DNA of 64,000 bases from NCBI RefSeq assembly GCF_025195125.1, contig NZ_JAMGSL010000007.1, forward strand, positions 372,001 through 436,000, in the 5' to 3' direction. Below, piece after piece: positions 16,442-24,816 of this stretch (position 1 is the first letter of the stretch; the number at the start of each line of letters is the position of its first letter). The DNA is from Streptomyces sp. Je 1-79. Lineage in GTDB: Bacteria; Actinomycetota; Actinomycetes; Streptomycetales; Streptomycetaceae. The notes under the pieces were generated by a model, which worked only from the letters and a program-made list of their open reading frames with translations, had not been told where the DNA came from and ran no database searches. The position numbers and the translations under genes were made by a program.

Positions 16442-16443
16442 GG

Positions 16444-17622
16444 TTACTTGACCTCACCCTCGGCCGCGGAGTCCGCGAACGACGCCTGGTAGGCGGCGAA
16501 CTGCGCACGCTCCTCGTCGACGAGCGCGTGCCCGTCGGCGTAGACATTCTCGAAGATCGCCATGTGATCCGGGTCGGGCATGGAGCGGACGCCCTCGCGG
16601 ACGCGCTTGCCGAGCGCCTCGCTCTCCTGCTCCAGCGCCTCGAAGAACGCCGCGTCGGCGTGGCCCTCGCGCTCCAGGTACGCCTTGAGCCGCAGGATCG
16701 GGTCCTTCGCCTCCCAGGCCTCGCGCTCCTCGTCGGCGCGGTACTTGGTCGGGTCGTCGGAGGTGGTGTGGGCGCCCATCCGGTAGGTGAACGCCTCGAC
16801 CAGGGTCGGGCCCTCGCCCCGGCGGGCGCGCTCCAGCGCGGAGCGGGTCACGGCCAGGCACGCGAGGACGTCGTTGCCGTCGACACGGACGCCGGGGAAG
16901 CCGAAGCCCTGCGCCCGCTGGTACAGCGGCACACGGGTCTGCTTCTCGGTGGGCTCCGAGATCGCCCACTGGTTGTTCTGGCAGAAGAAGACGACCGGGG
17001 CGTTGTAGACCGCGGAGAAGGTGAACGACTCGGCGACGTCGCCCTGACTGGACGCGCCGTCACCGAAGTACGCGATCACGGCGGAGTCCGCGCCGTCCTT
17101 GGCGACGCCCATGGCGTAGCCGGTGGCGTGCAGGGTCTGCGAGCCGATGACGATCGTGTACAGGTGGAAGTTGTTGCTGTTGGGGTCCCAGCCTCCGTGG
17201 TTCACACCGCGGAACATGCCGAGCAGGTTCGTCGGGTCGACCCCACGGCACCAGGCGACACCGTGCTCCCGGTAGGTCGGGAAGACGTAGTCGTCGTCCC
17301 GCAGCGCGCGGCCGGAGCCGATCTGCGCGGCCTCCTGGCCGAGCAGCGACGCCCACAGGCCCAGCTCGCCCTGTCGCTGCAGGGCGGTGGCCTCGGCGTC
17401 GAAGCGGCGGGTGAGGACCATGTCCCGGTAGAGGCCGCGCAGCTCGTCGGCGCTCAGGTCGATGTCGTACTCGGGGTGCTGGACGCGCTCCCCTTCGGGC
17501 GTCAGCAGCTGAACGAGCTCGGGCTCCGAAGTCTGGGACTTCTTGGCGCTCGCGCTGGCAGTGCGCTTGGTGCCGCTGCTGCGTCGCGTCGTCTTGCGCG
17601 CGGCAGTGCTCTCCACGGTCAC
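16444..17622 (-). CDS. Keto-acid dehydrogenase E1 alpha subunit, first cluster
   Basis: A 392-residue thiamine-diphosphate subunit that decarboxylates the 2-oxo acid. The ThDP motif runs from GDGASSQGDVAES to FFCQNNQWAIS (GDG...NN). Before it comes YREHGVAWCRGVDP, and after it YRMGAHTTSDDPTKYR, the phosphorylation-loop equivalent. Residues 1 to about 35 are Lys/Arg/Ser/Thr/Ala-rich (ESTAARKTTRRSSGTKRTAS) and likely disordered. The start is a GTG at 17622. It is the promoter-proximal gene of the operon, facing the DevR-like regulator across 338 bases. Substrate is inferred to be branched-chain keto acids; pyruvate is the alternative often given by automatic annotation. Confidence 0.92.
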   Translation of the reverse strand: MTVESTAARKTTRRSSGTKRTASASAKKSQTSEPELVQLLTPEGERVQHPEYDIDLSADELRGLYRDMVLTRRFDAEATALQRQGELGLWASLLGQEAAQIGSGRALRDDDYVFPTYREHGVAWCRGVDPTNLLGMFRGVNHGGWDPNSNNFHLYTIVIGSQTLHATGYAMGVAKDGADSAVIAYFGDGASSQGDVAESFTFSAVYNAPVVFFCQNNQWAISEPTEKQTRVPLYQRAQGFGFPGVRVDGNDVLACLAVTRSALERARRGEGPTLVEAFTYRMGAHTTSDDPTKYRADEEREAWEAKDPILRLKAYLEREGHADAAFFEALEQESEALGKRVREGVRSMPDPDHMAIFENVYADGHALVDEERAQFAAYQASFADSAAEGEVK

Positions 17623-17960
17623 GTGCGTGCTCCTCCGTCGGTCCGGCCCCCGGGGTTGCCGGGAAAGGCCAGTGCGGCTCGCCTTGTCCGTACTCGCGCA
17701 CGGGGTGGGTGCGACTCGGCCGGGTCAGGCGTGACAGGTGCCCCGGCGAGCGCCCTGTCATAGGCACGTTACCCACTGCCGCGCATTACTGCGAAACCCC
17801 ATTTGACCTGCGATTTTGCTTGGATTTCCAAGTAAATCGAGAAAAGTGGGAACAGTAGCTGGTCAGCGCACTGGCAACGGCCTGGCAGGCCGCCGGAACA
17901 CGGGGCACGTTATCCCGCAGACCCCGGGCACGGGAAGAGCCAATATGTGAGACTGAGGAC
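17623..17960. other. Divergent promoter region with an AT-rich island
   Basis: 338 bases without a gene between E1alpha (leftward) and the DevR-like regulator (rightward). Its middle (about 17795-17850) is unusually AT-rich for this genome and contains TTGACC (17803-17808, -35-like, plus strand) and the inverted repeat CTTGGA-TT-TCCAAG (17819-17832). I take it to hold both promoters and one operator for an unidentified regulator. Confidence 0.5.
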
Positions 17961-18620
17961 GTGCGCGAAGATGGAAAAATCCGGGTATTTCTGTTGGACG
18001 ACCACGAAGTCGTCCGGCGTGGCGTCCACGAGCTGCTCTCCGTGGAGGACGACATCGAGGTGGTCGGGGAGGCGGGCACGGCGGCGGACGCCCTGGTCAG
18101 GATCCCGGCGACGCGCCCCGACGTGGCCGTGCTCGACGTCCGGCTGCCCGACGGCAGCGGTGTCGAGGTCTGTCGCGAGGTGCGTTCGCAGAACGAGGAC
18201 ATCAAGTGCCTGATGCTCACCTCGTACGCCGACGACGAGGCGCTCTTCGACGCGATCATGGCCGGGGCCTCGGGTTATGTCCTCAAAGCCATTCGCGGGA
18301 ACGAACTCCTTTCGGCGGTACGGGACGTCGCGGCCGGGAAGTCCCTGCTCGATCCGGTCGCCACCGCACGCGTCCTGGAGCGGCTGCGGGACGGAAACAA
18401 TCCGAAGGGTGACGACAAGCTCGCCAACCTGACGGAACAGGAGCGCAGGATCCTGGATCTGATCGGCGAGGGCCTGACCAACCGGGCCATCGGCGAGCGG
18501 CTCCACCTCGCGGAGAAGACGATCAAGAACTATGTCTCCAGCCTGTTGTCGAAGCTGGGCATGGAGCGCCGTTCCCAGGCCGCGGCGTACGTGGCCCGGC
18601 TGCAGGCCGAGCGGCAGTGA
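17961..18620 (+). CDS. Orphan NarL/LuxR response regulator, DevR/DosR-like
   Basis: A 219-residue response regulator. The receiver (about 7-125) has acidic Asp13/Asp14, phosphoacceptor Asp59 in AVLDVRLPDG, the Thr of LMLTSYADDEA and Lys109 of GYVLK. The C-terminal LuxR helix-turn-helix (about 152-213) contains LTEQERRILDLIGEGLTNRA and EKTIKNYVSSLLSKLGMERR. Block by block it is very close to mycobacterial DevR (DosR), the hypoxia/NO dormancy regulator, as I remember that sequence. No kinase gene is adjacent. The start is the GTG at 17961. A 20-bp Dev-box-like palindrome lies just downstream, before the next gene. In S. coelicolor an orphan regulator in this position has been linked to antibiotic production. 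Confidence 0.9.
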   Translation: MREDGKIRVFLLDDHEVVRRGVHELLSVEDDIEVVGEAGTAADALVRIPATRPDVAVLDVRLPDGSGVEVCREVRSQNEDIKCLMLTSYADDEALFDAIMAGASGYVLKAIRGNELLSAVRDVAAGKSLLDPVATARVLERLRDGNNPKGDDKLANLTEQERRILDLIGEGLTNRAIGERLHLAEKTIKNYVSSLLSKLGMERRSQAAAYVARLQAERQ

Positions 18621-18684
18621 GCGAAGGGCGTACGGCCGGCCCCGCGAGGGTCACCCGTTCGGCCCGACCCGGTGCGGACCCCGA

Positions 18685-18704
18685 TTCGGGACCTACGTCC
18701 CGAC
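18685..18704. promoter_or_regulatory. Dev-box-like operator before the flavin-barrel gene
   Basis: TCGGGACCTACGTCCCGA (18686-18703) is a perfect inverted repeat with 7-bp arms and a 4-base spacer. Compared with the DevR consensus TTSGGGACTWWAGTCCCSAA, 17 of 20 positions agree over 18685-18704. It lies 57 bases before the ATG at 18761, directly behind the gene for the DevR-like regulator. Confidence 0.65.
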
Positions 18705-18760
18705 GAACCGGGGCAGGCGCCCCTTTCCGACGCAGTGCCGGTGGCGGGAGAGTGGAAGCC

Positions 18761-19177
18761 ATGTCCACCGAGGAGATCCGCGCCATCGAGCTGCTGAGCC
18801 GAGTCTCGTACGGCCGGGTGGCGACGAGCATGAGCGCCATGCCGTTCGTCGCCCCCGCCCGCCACATCGTGGACGACGGCCGCGTCCTGCTCCGGATGCA
18901 CCGGGGTCTCGGCTACCACCGCGCCTGCGCGGGGAGCGTCGTCGCCTACGGCGCGGACAACTTCAACTCGGGCGCCGAGAACCTCTGGTCCGTGCAGTTC
19001 ACCGGCACCGCGGAGGTCGTCCGACCCACCGAGGAGCAGCTGGCCGCCTTCGGCCCGACCCCGCAGGTCGTGGACGGCGAGCCCTTCGACCCCATCTACA
19101 TGCGCATCGAGCCCCAGTTCGTGACCGTGCACCAGCTGGACTACACCACCGAGCGACATCTCCAGCACGTAGCGTGA
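18761..19177 (+). CDS. Pyridoxamine 5'-phosphate oxidase-like FMN-binding split-barrel protein
   Basis: A 138-residue split-barrel protein. Conserved pieces are AIELLSRVSYGRVATS, MPFVAPARHIVDDGRVLLR, SVVAYGADNFN and WSVQFTGTAEVV, then a C-terminal FDPIYMRIEPQFVTVHQLDY strand pair. Families of this fold bind FMN, heme or F420 and reduce small molecules. I start at the ATG at 18761, which has GGGAG seven bases upstream and begins just before the first conserved helix. A GTG at 18617 overlaps the regulator's stop and would add 48 residues, but that extension would be read across the Dev-box-like operator. Mycobacterial DevR regulons contain proteins of related fold, which fits control by the upstream regulator. 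Confidence 0.82.
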   Translation: MSTEEIRAIELLSRVSYGRVATSMSAMPFVAPARHIVDDGRVLLRMHRGLGYHRACAGSVVAYGADNFNSGAENLWSVQFTGTAEVVRPTEEQLAAFGPTPQVVDGEPFDPIYMRIEPQFVTVHQLDYTTERHLQHVA

Positions 19178-19192
19178 TCTAACATCTGGCGG

Positions 19193-20209
19193 GTGCCGCG
19201 CTCATCTGAAACGCTTGCTCCGCCCGTCGGCGCCCTGCTGCGCCGCTACCGCGAGGCCGGCGAGCCGCTCTCCTGCGAACCCGTCACCCAGGGGCTCCTC
19301 AACCGCGGCTACCGCCTCGCCACCACCCGCGGCGCCTACTTCCTCAAACAGCACCTCGACGCCCCCACCGCCGACCGGGACACCATCAGCCGGCAGCACC
19401 GCGCCACCCAGCGTCTGCACGCCCTCGGCCTGCCCGTCGCCCCGCCGCTCGCCGACTCCGCCGGCCGCACGGTCGCCGTCATCGGCGGCCGCTGCTACGC
19501 CCTGCACCCCTGGGTCGACGGCCGCCACCGCGACGGCGCCCAGCTCTCCACCGGCGGCTCCCGGCGCCTGGGCGCGCTCCTCGGCCACGTCCACACCTGC
19601 CTGGAGCAGGTCATGGAGTCACCGCCCCAGGGCGACGGGCACGAGAGCGCCCGCCCCGAGGACACCCTCCGGGTCATCGACGAGCTGCTCCGTCTCGCCC
19701 GCGCCCACCGGCCCCGCACCGGCTTCGACGCCCTCGCCGAGCACCGGCTGCTCGAACGGCGCGGGCTGCTCGCGGAGCACGCCCACCGCCGTCCGCCCCG
19801 CGCCACCTCGGCCGGCTGGGTGCACGGCGACTTCCACCCGCTGAACCTGCTCTACCGGGGGGCCGAGCCCGCAGCGATCGTCGACTGGGACCGCCTCGGG
19901 GTCCAGCCCCGGGCGGAGGAGGCCGTCAGGGCCGCCGCCATCTTCTTCGTACGGCCGGCGGGTGAGCTGGCGCTCGAGAAGGTGCGGGCGTACGCGCGCG
20001 CCTACCGCCGGGCGGCGGGCGCGGACGGGGCGGAGCTGGCGTCGGCGGTGCACCGGGTGTGGTGGGAGCGGCTCAACGACTTCTGGATACTGCGCTGGCG
20101 CTACCAGCTGCACGACCGAAGGGCCGACCCGCAGTTTCCCGCGGCGTCGGCCCTGGCGGTGTGGTGGACCCGTGAGTACGAGGCGGTACGCGACGCGTTC
20201 GCGGGCTGA
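19193..20209 (+). CDS. Aminoglycoside phosphotransferase (APH) family kinase
   Basis: A 338-residue protein with the APH/choline-kinase fold. The phosphate-transfer loop is WVHGDFHPLNLLYRG and the metal Asp lies in AIVDWDRLGVQPR. The N-terminal lobe shows VTQGLLNRGYRLATTRGAYFLKQH, with the ATP-contacting Lys in FLKQ. Members phosphorylate small alcohols such as homoserine, choline or sugars, or antibiotics; chromosomal core members like this one are unlikely to be resistance genes. The start is a GTG at 19193, 15 bases after the flavin-barrel stop, so both may be on one transcript. The substrate is unknown. Confidence 0.87.
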   Translation: MPRSSETLAPPVGALLRRYREAGEPLSCEPVTQGLLNRGYRLATTRGAYFLKQHLDAPTADRDTISRQHRATQRLHALGLPVAPPLADSAGRTVAVIGGRCYALHPWVDGRHRDGAQLSTGGSRRLGALLGHVHTCLEQVMESPPQGDGHESARPEDTLRVIDELLRLARAHRPRTGFDALAEHRLLERRGLLAEHAHRRPPRATSAGWVHGDFHPLNLLYRGAEPAAIVDWDRLGVQPRAEEAVRAAAIFFVRPAGELALEKVRAYARAYRRAAGADGAELASAVHRVWWERLNDFWILRWRYQLHDRRADPQFPAASALAVWWTREYEAVRDAFAG

Positions 20210-20224
20210 CCGGCTCGGTACGGG

Positions 20225-21880
20225 TCAGGGGGTGGTGCCGGTCCCGCCGTCCGCGGCGCCCGCCGTCGTACCGGCCGTCGTGCCCGTCGTCGTGCCCGCG
20301 TTGGCGCTGCCCGTCGTCGTGCCCGCGTTGCCGTTGCCCTCCGTGGTGCCCTCCGTGGTGCCCTCGGTGGACCCCTCGGTCGAGCCTTCCGTGGACCCCT
20401 CGGTCGTGCCCTCCGTGGTGCCCTCGGTGTCCGTGCCGCCGTCCGTCGGGTCGGTCGGCGGAGTCGTCGGCGGAGTCGTCGGGGGCGTCGTCTGCGGCGT
20501 CGAAGGCGTGTACGACGGCGTCCACGTGTTCTGGTCGCCGCCCGTGGAGGTCTCGGGCTGCTGCGTCTGCGGCGTCTGCTCCTCGGACGGGGTCGGCGAA
20601 TCCGTGACGGTGGACGGCGAGTCGGTGATCGTCGGCTTGTCCGTCGTACCGCCCTTCTCACCTGCCTTGTCCAGCGCGAACACGACACCCGCCACCATGG
20701 CGATCATGGCCAGCGCCACGAACAGCAGCACCTTGCCGCGGCCGCCCTTGCCACCGCCCTGGTGGCCGTAGCCGTCCTGCTCGTAACCACCGCCGCCGTA
20801 CCCGCCGACCCCGCCGTCGTCCGGGTTCATCGGCGGCAGGATCGGGCCCTGCGCGGTCTCGTGGTGCATCGGGTGGCCCATCGCGGTCGTCGCCGCGACG
20901 CCGCCGACCGGAGTGTGCCCGCCCTCGTGCACCTCCACCGGGCCGGTGTTCCACGTGCCGGTGTGACCGCCCGCCTGCTGGAGCATCTGCAGGCCGTACT
21001 GGATCAGCCCGCGCATCTCCTCGGCGCTCTGGAACCGGTCGTCCGGGTCCTTCGCCAGCGAGCGCATCACCAGCCCGTCGAGCTCCGGCGGCGCGTCCTG
21101 CGCGACGTCGGAGGGCGGGACGGGGATGTCCTGGACGTGCTGGTAGACCACCGAGAGCGGGGTCTCGCCGGTGAACGGGGGCCGCAGCGCCAGCAGTTCG
21201 TACAGCAGACAGCCGGTGGCGTACAGGTCGGAACGGTGGTCCACGGCCTTGCCGAGAGCCTGTTCGGGGGAGAGGTACTGCGGCGTGCCCATGACCATGC
21301 CGGTCTGGGTCATCGTCGACTGCGCGCCGTGCAGGGCGCGCGCGATGCCGAAGTCCATCACCTTCACCGCGCCACCGTGCGTGATGATGACGTTCGCGGG
21401 CTTGATGTCCCGGTGCACGATGCCGTGCTGGTGCGAGTACGCGAGCGCTTCCAGCACGCCGGAGACGATGATCAGGGCCTGCTCGGGGCCCGGCGCCTCG
21501 GCGCTGATCAGCAGGTCACGGATGGTGCGGCCCTCGACCAGCTCCATCACGATGTACGGCACGGACTGGGCGCCGACGACGTCCTCGCCGGAGTCGTACA
21601 CCGCCACGATCGCATGGTGGTTGAGGCCCGCGACCGACTGCGCCTCGCGGGTGAAGCGGGCCTTGGAGACCGGGTCCTCGGCGAGGTCGGAGCGGAGGAG
21701 CTTCACGGCGACCGTGCGGCCGAGCCGCACGTCCTCGGCCGCGAACACCTCGGCCATGCCGCCTCGTCCCAGACGGTGCGTCAGCCGGTACCGTCCGTCA
21801 CCGACCACTCCGCCGACGCCCCAGGACTCCGCGGCGGCGCCCGACAGGCCGCCGCCGCCTGCTTCGGATTCGGGTGCCAT
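20225..21880 (-). CDS. Membrane Ser/Thr protein kinase with low-complexity extracellular tail
   Basis: A 551-residue Hanks-type kinase. The kinase domain (about 31-300) has LGRGGMAEVFAAEDVRLG, Lys in VAVKLL, the catalytic HRDIKPANV, DFGIARALHGAQSTMTQTG and the GTPQYLSPEQALG activation segment. A juxtamembrane linker rich in Gly/Tyr (GYGGGGYEQDGYG) leads to one membrane helix (about 383-403). The outer part has no PASTA domain; it consists of Pro/Thr/Ser and a run of TEGT/SEGS-type tetrapeptides (about 483-517). It is divergent from the PASTA kinase gene at 22150 and ends close to the phosphotransferase stop. Sensing through a disordered, perhaps glycosylated tail is a guess. Confidence 0.92.
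   Translation of the reverse strand: MAPESEAGGGGLSGAAAESWGVGGVVGDGRYRLTHRLGRGGMAEVFAAEDVRLGRTVAVKLLRSDLAEDPVSKARFTREAQSVAGLNHHAIVAVYDSGEDVVGAQSVPYIVMELVEGRTIRDLLISAEAPGPEQALIIVSGVLEALAYSHQHGIVHRDIKPANVIITHGGAVKVMDFGIARALHGAQSTMTQTGMVMGTPQYLSPEQALGKAVDHRSDLYATGCLLYELLALRPPFTGETPLSVVYQHVQDIPVPPSDVAQDAPPELDGLVMRSLAKDPDDRFQSAEEMRGLIQYGLQMLQQAGGHTGTWNTGPVEVHEGGHTPVGGVAATTAMGHPMHHETAQGPILPPMNPDDGGVGGYGGGGYEQDGYGHQGGGKGGRGKVLLFVALAMIAMVAGVVFALDKAGEKGGTTDKPTITDSPSTVTDSPTPSEEQTPQTQQPETSTGGDQNTWTPSYTPSTPQTTPPTTPPTTPPTDPTDGGTDTEGTTEGTTEGSTEGSTEGSTEGTTEGTTEGNGNAGTTTGSANAGTTTGTTAGTTAGAADGGTGTTP
20338..20436 (-). repeat. 12-bp tandem repeats coding for (S/T)TEG(T/S) units
   Basis: Within the kinase gene, variants of a 12-base unit (TCCGTGGTGCCC on the plus strand) repeat about eight times. 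They encode a Thr-Glu-Gly-Thr/Ser tail outside the membrane. The array stays in frame, so copy-number change would only lengthen or shorten the tail. Confidence 0.75.
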
Positions 21881-22149
21881 CAGTCCTCGCCGTCATCTGT
21901 CCGTGGTGTGGTGCCGTACCGCCGTCACGCTACAGGCTTCGTCCGACACCACGGTCCGAGTGGACCGGCCATCCAACCCTCCGCGCGTACGCCGATGCAA
22001 ATTCCGGCCTGTTCGTGTAACGCTTCCGAGACGCTTCTTGCGCGGAGGGTCACGGAACGGGCACCCGGCTTGACGTGTCGGTGCCCTGGGGCAGACTTGG
22101 CCAGGAAATTCCGGATCAGCGCCGCCACGCGCGCGTAGGGGGAGCACGA

Positions 22150-23766
22150 ATGAGCCAGGACGGCGCACAGGGTCGCTACGCGGGCGGTTCGGTCGCGAAC
22201 GGCCGGTACCAGCTTCGCGACCTGCTCGGCGAGGGCGGCATGGCCTCCGTCTACCTGGCGTACGACAGCGCGCTGGACCGCCAGGTGGCCATCAAGACCC
22301 TGCACACGGAACTCGGCCGGGAACAGTCGTTCCGCGAGCGGTTCCGGCGCGAGGCCCAGGCGGTCGCGAAGCTTTCGCACACGAACATCGTCTCGGTCTT
22401 CGACACCGGTGAGGACACCCTCGACGGCGCCGTCATGCCGTACATCGTCATGGAGTACGTGGAGGGGCAGCCGCTCGGCTCGGTCCTCGCCTCCGACGTA
22501 CGGCAGTTCGGCGCGATGCCGGCGGACAAGGCGCTGAAGGTGACCGCCGACGTGCTCGCCGCGCTGGAGACCAGCCACGAAATGGGCCTGGTCCACCGGG
22601 ACATCAAGCCCGGCAACGTGATGATGACCAAGCGCGGCGTCGTCAAGGTGATGGACTTCGGCATCGCCCGCGCCATGCAGTCCGGTGTCACCTCGATGAC
22701 GCAGACCGGCATGGTCGTCGGCACCCCGCAGTACCTCTCCCCCGAACAGGCCCTGGGCCGCGCGGTGGACGCCCGTTCCGACCTGTACTCGGTCGGCATC
22801 ATGCTCTTCCAACTCCTCACGGGCCGCCTGCCGTTCGACGCGGACTCGCCGCTGGCGATCGCGTACGCACACGTGCAGGAGGAGCCGGTCGCGCCCTCGT
22901 CCATCAACCGCTCGGTGACCCCGGCGATGGACGCGCTCGTCGCCCGCGCGCTGAAGAAGAACCCGAACGAGCGTTTCCCGAGCGCCGCCGCGATGCAGGA
23001 CGAGTGCCTGCGGGTGCTGTCGGCCGGGCAGACGGGTGCGCCGGTGATCGTGGCGGGCGGCCCGGTCAGCAGTGGTGCGGGCGTGGGCTCGGCGGTCTTC
23101 CCGCCGGTCGGCCAGACCCCGCCGCCCACGACACACGGTGTCCAGCAGCCGTACCAGCACCCGACGCCGCAGCCGGGCCCGTACGGTCCGCCGACGCCTG
23201 CCCCCTCCTACGGATACCCGCAGCAGGCGCAGACCCCGCCGCCGTCCCCGGTCTACCAGACGCCCGCTCCCGGGCCGTACCAGATGTCGCCGCAGACCAC
23301 GATGAACAGCGGCTCCGGCGGGCCCAAGCGGAACATGCCGGTCGTCGTGGGGTCGATCGTCGTCGCGCTGATCGCGATCGGCGGTGTGATCACCGCGATC
23401 GCGCTCAACAAGGACGACCCGGCGGACAACGGCGGCGGCGACCCGAGCCAGAGCCAGTCGGCCGCCCCCGGACACAAGGGTCCCGACCTGACCAAGACCA
23501 TCGACGTGAAGAAGTGCACCGAGCCGAGGGAGTCGAGCGACGACCCGTCGAAGTTCGAGATCCCCGACTTCACGTACAAGAACATCCAGTCGGTGAAGGA
23601 CTGCCTCCAGGCCGCGGGCTGGAAGCTCACGAAGCAGACCCCGGTGGACGAGGCGACGTACGGCGAGGGCACGGTCCTCAGCCAGTACCCGCCGGCGGGT
23701 GAGGACGCGTCGAAGGACGACGCCGAGTTCACCCTGGAGATCTCCACGGGCGACCCGGGGCAGTAA
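22150..23766 (+). CDS. Membrane Ser/Thr protein kinase with one PASTA domain
   Basis: A 538-residue PknB-type kinase. The kinase domain (about 19-285) has LLGEGGMASVYLAYDSALD, VAIKTL, HRDIKPGNVMMTKRG, DFGIARAMQSGVTSMTQTG and GTPQYLSPEQALGRAVDARS. A Pro/Gln/Tyr-rich linker (about 300-385) precedes one membrane helix (about 396-419, PVVVGSIVVALIAIGGVITA). The extracellular part ends in a single PASTA domain (about 472-538, IPDFTYKNIQSVKDCLQAAG), which in other kinases binds cell-wall muropeptides. I start at the ATG at 22150; a GTG at 22075 would add 25 residues with no kinase similarity. The divergent kinase gene next door makes this a paired locus. Confidence 0.93.
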   Translation: MSQDGAQGRYAGGSVANGRYQLRDLLGEGGMASVYLAYDSALDRQVAIKTLHTELGREQSFRERFRREAQAVAKLSHTNIVSVFDTGEDTLDGAVMPYIVMEYVEGQPLGSVLASDVRQFGAMPADKALKVTADVLAALETSHEMGLVHRDIKPGNVMMTKRGVVKVMDFGIARAMQSGVTSMTQTGMVVGTPQYLSPEQALGRAVDARSDLYSVGIMLFQLLTGRLPFDADSPLAIAYAHVQEEPVAPSSINRSVTPAMDALVARALKKNPNERFPSAAAMQDECLRVLSAGQTGAPVIVAGGPVSSGAGVGSAVFPPVGQTPPPTTHGVQQPYQHPTPQPGPYGPPTPAPSYGYPQQAQTPPPSPVYQTPAPGPYQMSPQTTMNSGSGGPKRNMPVVVGSIVVALIAIGGVITAIALNKDDPADNGGGDPSQSQSAAPGHKGPDLTKTIDVKKCTEPRESSDDPSKFEIPDFTYKNIQSVKDCLQAAGWKLTKQTPVDEATYGEGTVLSQYPPAGEDASKDDAEFTLEISTGDPGQ

Positions 23767-23781
23767 CGACCGCGGCTCTTG

Positions 23782-23836
23782 GGGCGCTCGTCCTCGGGCG
23801 CTCGTCCTGGGCGCTCGTCCTCGGGCGCTCGTCCTC
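23782..23836 (+). repeat. Four tandem copies of GGGCGCTCGTCCTC
   Basis: Head-to-tail units at 23782-23795, 23796-23808 (one base short), 23809-23822 and 23823-23836 start 16 bases after the PASTA kinase stop codon. They lie in a non-coding gap of about 200 bases and can form GGGCGC/GCGCCC pairings with sequence just after the array. Confidence 0.85.
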
Positions 23837-23962
23837 GGCGGCGGGCGCCCTCCCTCCCACGAGCCTCCTCACCCCCGCGCGGGCGCCCGGATGCCGGAAA
23901 TGCCCCGACATGTGACGCTGAGCGTGAAACCTCGGCGGCTCGTACGGGAGGGGGGTCACCCG

Positions 23963-24781
23963 GTGACTCCAGGACTCCGCCGCGCGCGGACGCGGGCACT
24001 GCGGACGCGGGTGGTGCGGTGGCGGGCGCTCGGTCCCGTGGCCGTGTGCTGGCTGGTGATGGGTGCCGTACCGGTGGCGTACGGGTCCGATCGGCCCGCT
24101 CCCGCTCCCATGGCGACGGCGGCATGGAAGGCGGGGCCGTCGAAGGGCGCGCCCTCCGGGCCGAGCGCGAAGGCCGTACCGCCCAGGCCGTCGTCGTCGC
24201 CCTCGCCGCCCTCGCCGCCCTCCTCACCCTCGCCGTCCGCTGCGGTCCCGGCGAGCGGCAGACCGGGCGTCCCCGGCGCCTCCGGCCCGCCCGCCCGGCC
24301 TCCTTCCGCCCGGCCCCCTTCCACCTCGGCCTCCTCCCCCGCCTCCTGGCCGTCGGCGCCCGCGGCGCCCTCGGCGACGGTCTCCGAGGCCCCCGGCCCC
24401 ACCGCCTCCCGCTCGCTGGCCGGGCGCCCCGCCGGGGAGGGCCGCGAGCGGCCCGGCCGGCCCCCGGCGCCCCCGAGGCCGAGCGACACGGGCGGGCCGC
24501 CCGACCCTTCACGTACCAAAACAGCAACAGCGGAAGAGCCGTCCCAGGAAGTGGACGAGGAGGCCGAGGGCGCGGACGAGGAGCTCGAAGCGGTACCGGA
24601 GACGGAGGCGACGGAGCCCACGTCGACGCCCGCCACCGTGCCCGCCGCGGCGCCCCATCTCGACTCCCGGACCGCCACCACCACCGTTGACCGGCAGATT
24701 CCCGTACTCACGCTGGGCGCGGGGCTCGCGCTGATGGGGCTCGGCATCGGTTTTCTGGGCGTACGGATGCGGAACCGCTGA
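23963..24781 (+). CDS. Proline/alanine-rich cell-surface hypothetical protein
   Basis: A 272-residue protein of unknown function. Residues about 20-45 (LGPVAVCWLVMGAVPVAYG) form a signal peptide or anchor. The long middle (about 48-190) is Pro/Ser/Ala-rich and disordered, then comes an acidic stretch (EEPSQEVDEEAEGADEELEA). The end (about 240-272) is a second membrane helix, VPVLTL-like (IPVLTLGAGLALMGLGIGFLG), with a basic RMRNR tail, reminiscent of a cell-wall-spanning protein anchored at both ends. I use the GTG at 23963, which is preceded by GGGAGGGGGG; upstream in-frame starts lie in the tandem repeats. It follows the PASTA kinase and ends at a strong terminator, so it may be part of the same transcript. 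Confidence 0.65.
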   Translation: MTPGLRRARTRALRTRVVRWRALGPVAVCWLVMGAVPVAYGSDRPAPAPMATAAWKAGPSKGAPSGPSAKAVPPRPSSSPSPPSPPSSPSPSAAVPASGRPGVPGASGPPARPPSARPPSTSASSPASWPSAPAAPSATVSEAPGPTASRSLAGRPAGEGRERPGRPPAPPRPSDTGGPPDPSRTKTATAEEPSQEVDEEAEGADEELEAVPETEATEPTSTPATVPAAAPHLDSRTATTTVDRQIPVLTLGAGLALMGLGIGFLGVRMRNR

Positions 24782-24816
24782 GCTTCTCGGTCCCTCGCAC
24801 GACCCCGCGTGTCCCC

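Noticed and set aside
14068..17622. Calling the first E1-E2 operon pyruvate dehydrogenase
   Set aside because: Streptomyces pyruvate dehydrogenase E1 is a single-chain AceE type, and this cluster closely resembles the bkd operon in the same window, so branched-chain keto acids are more likely.
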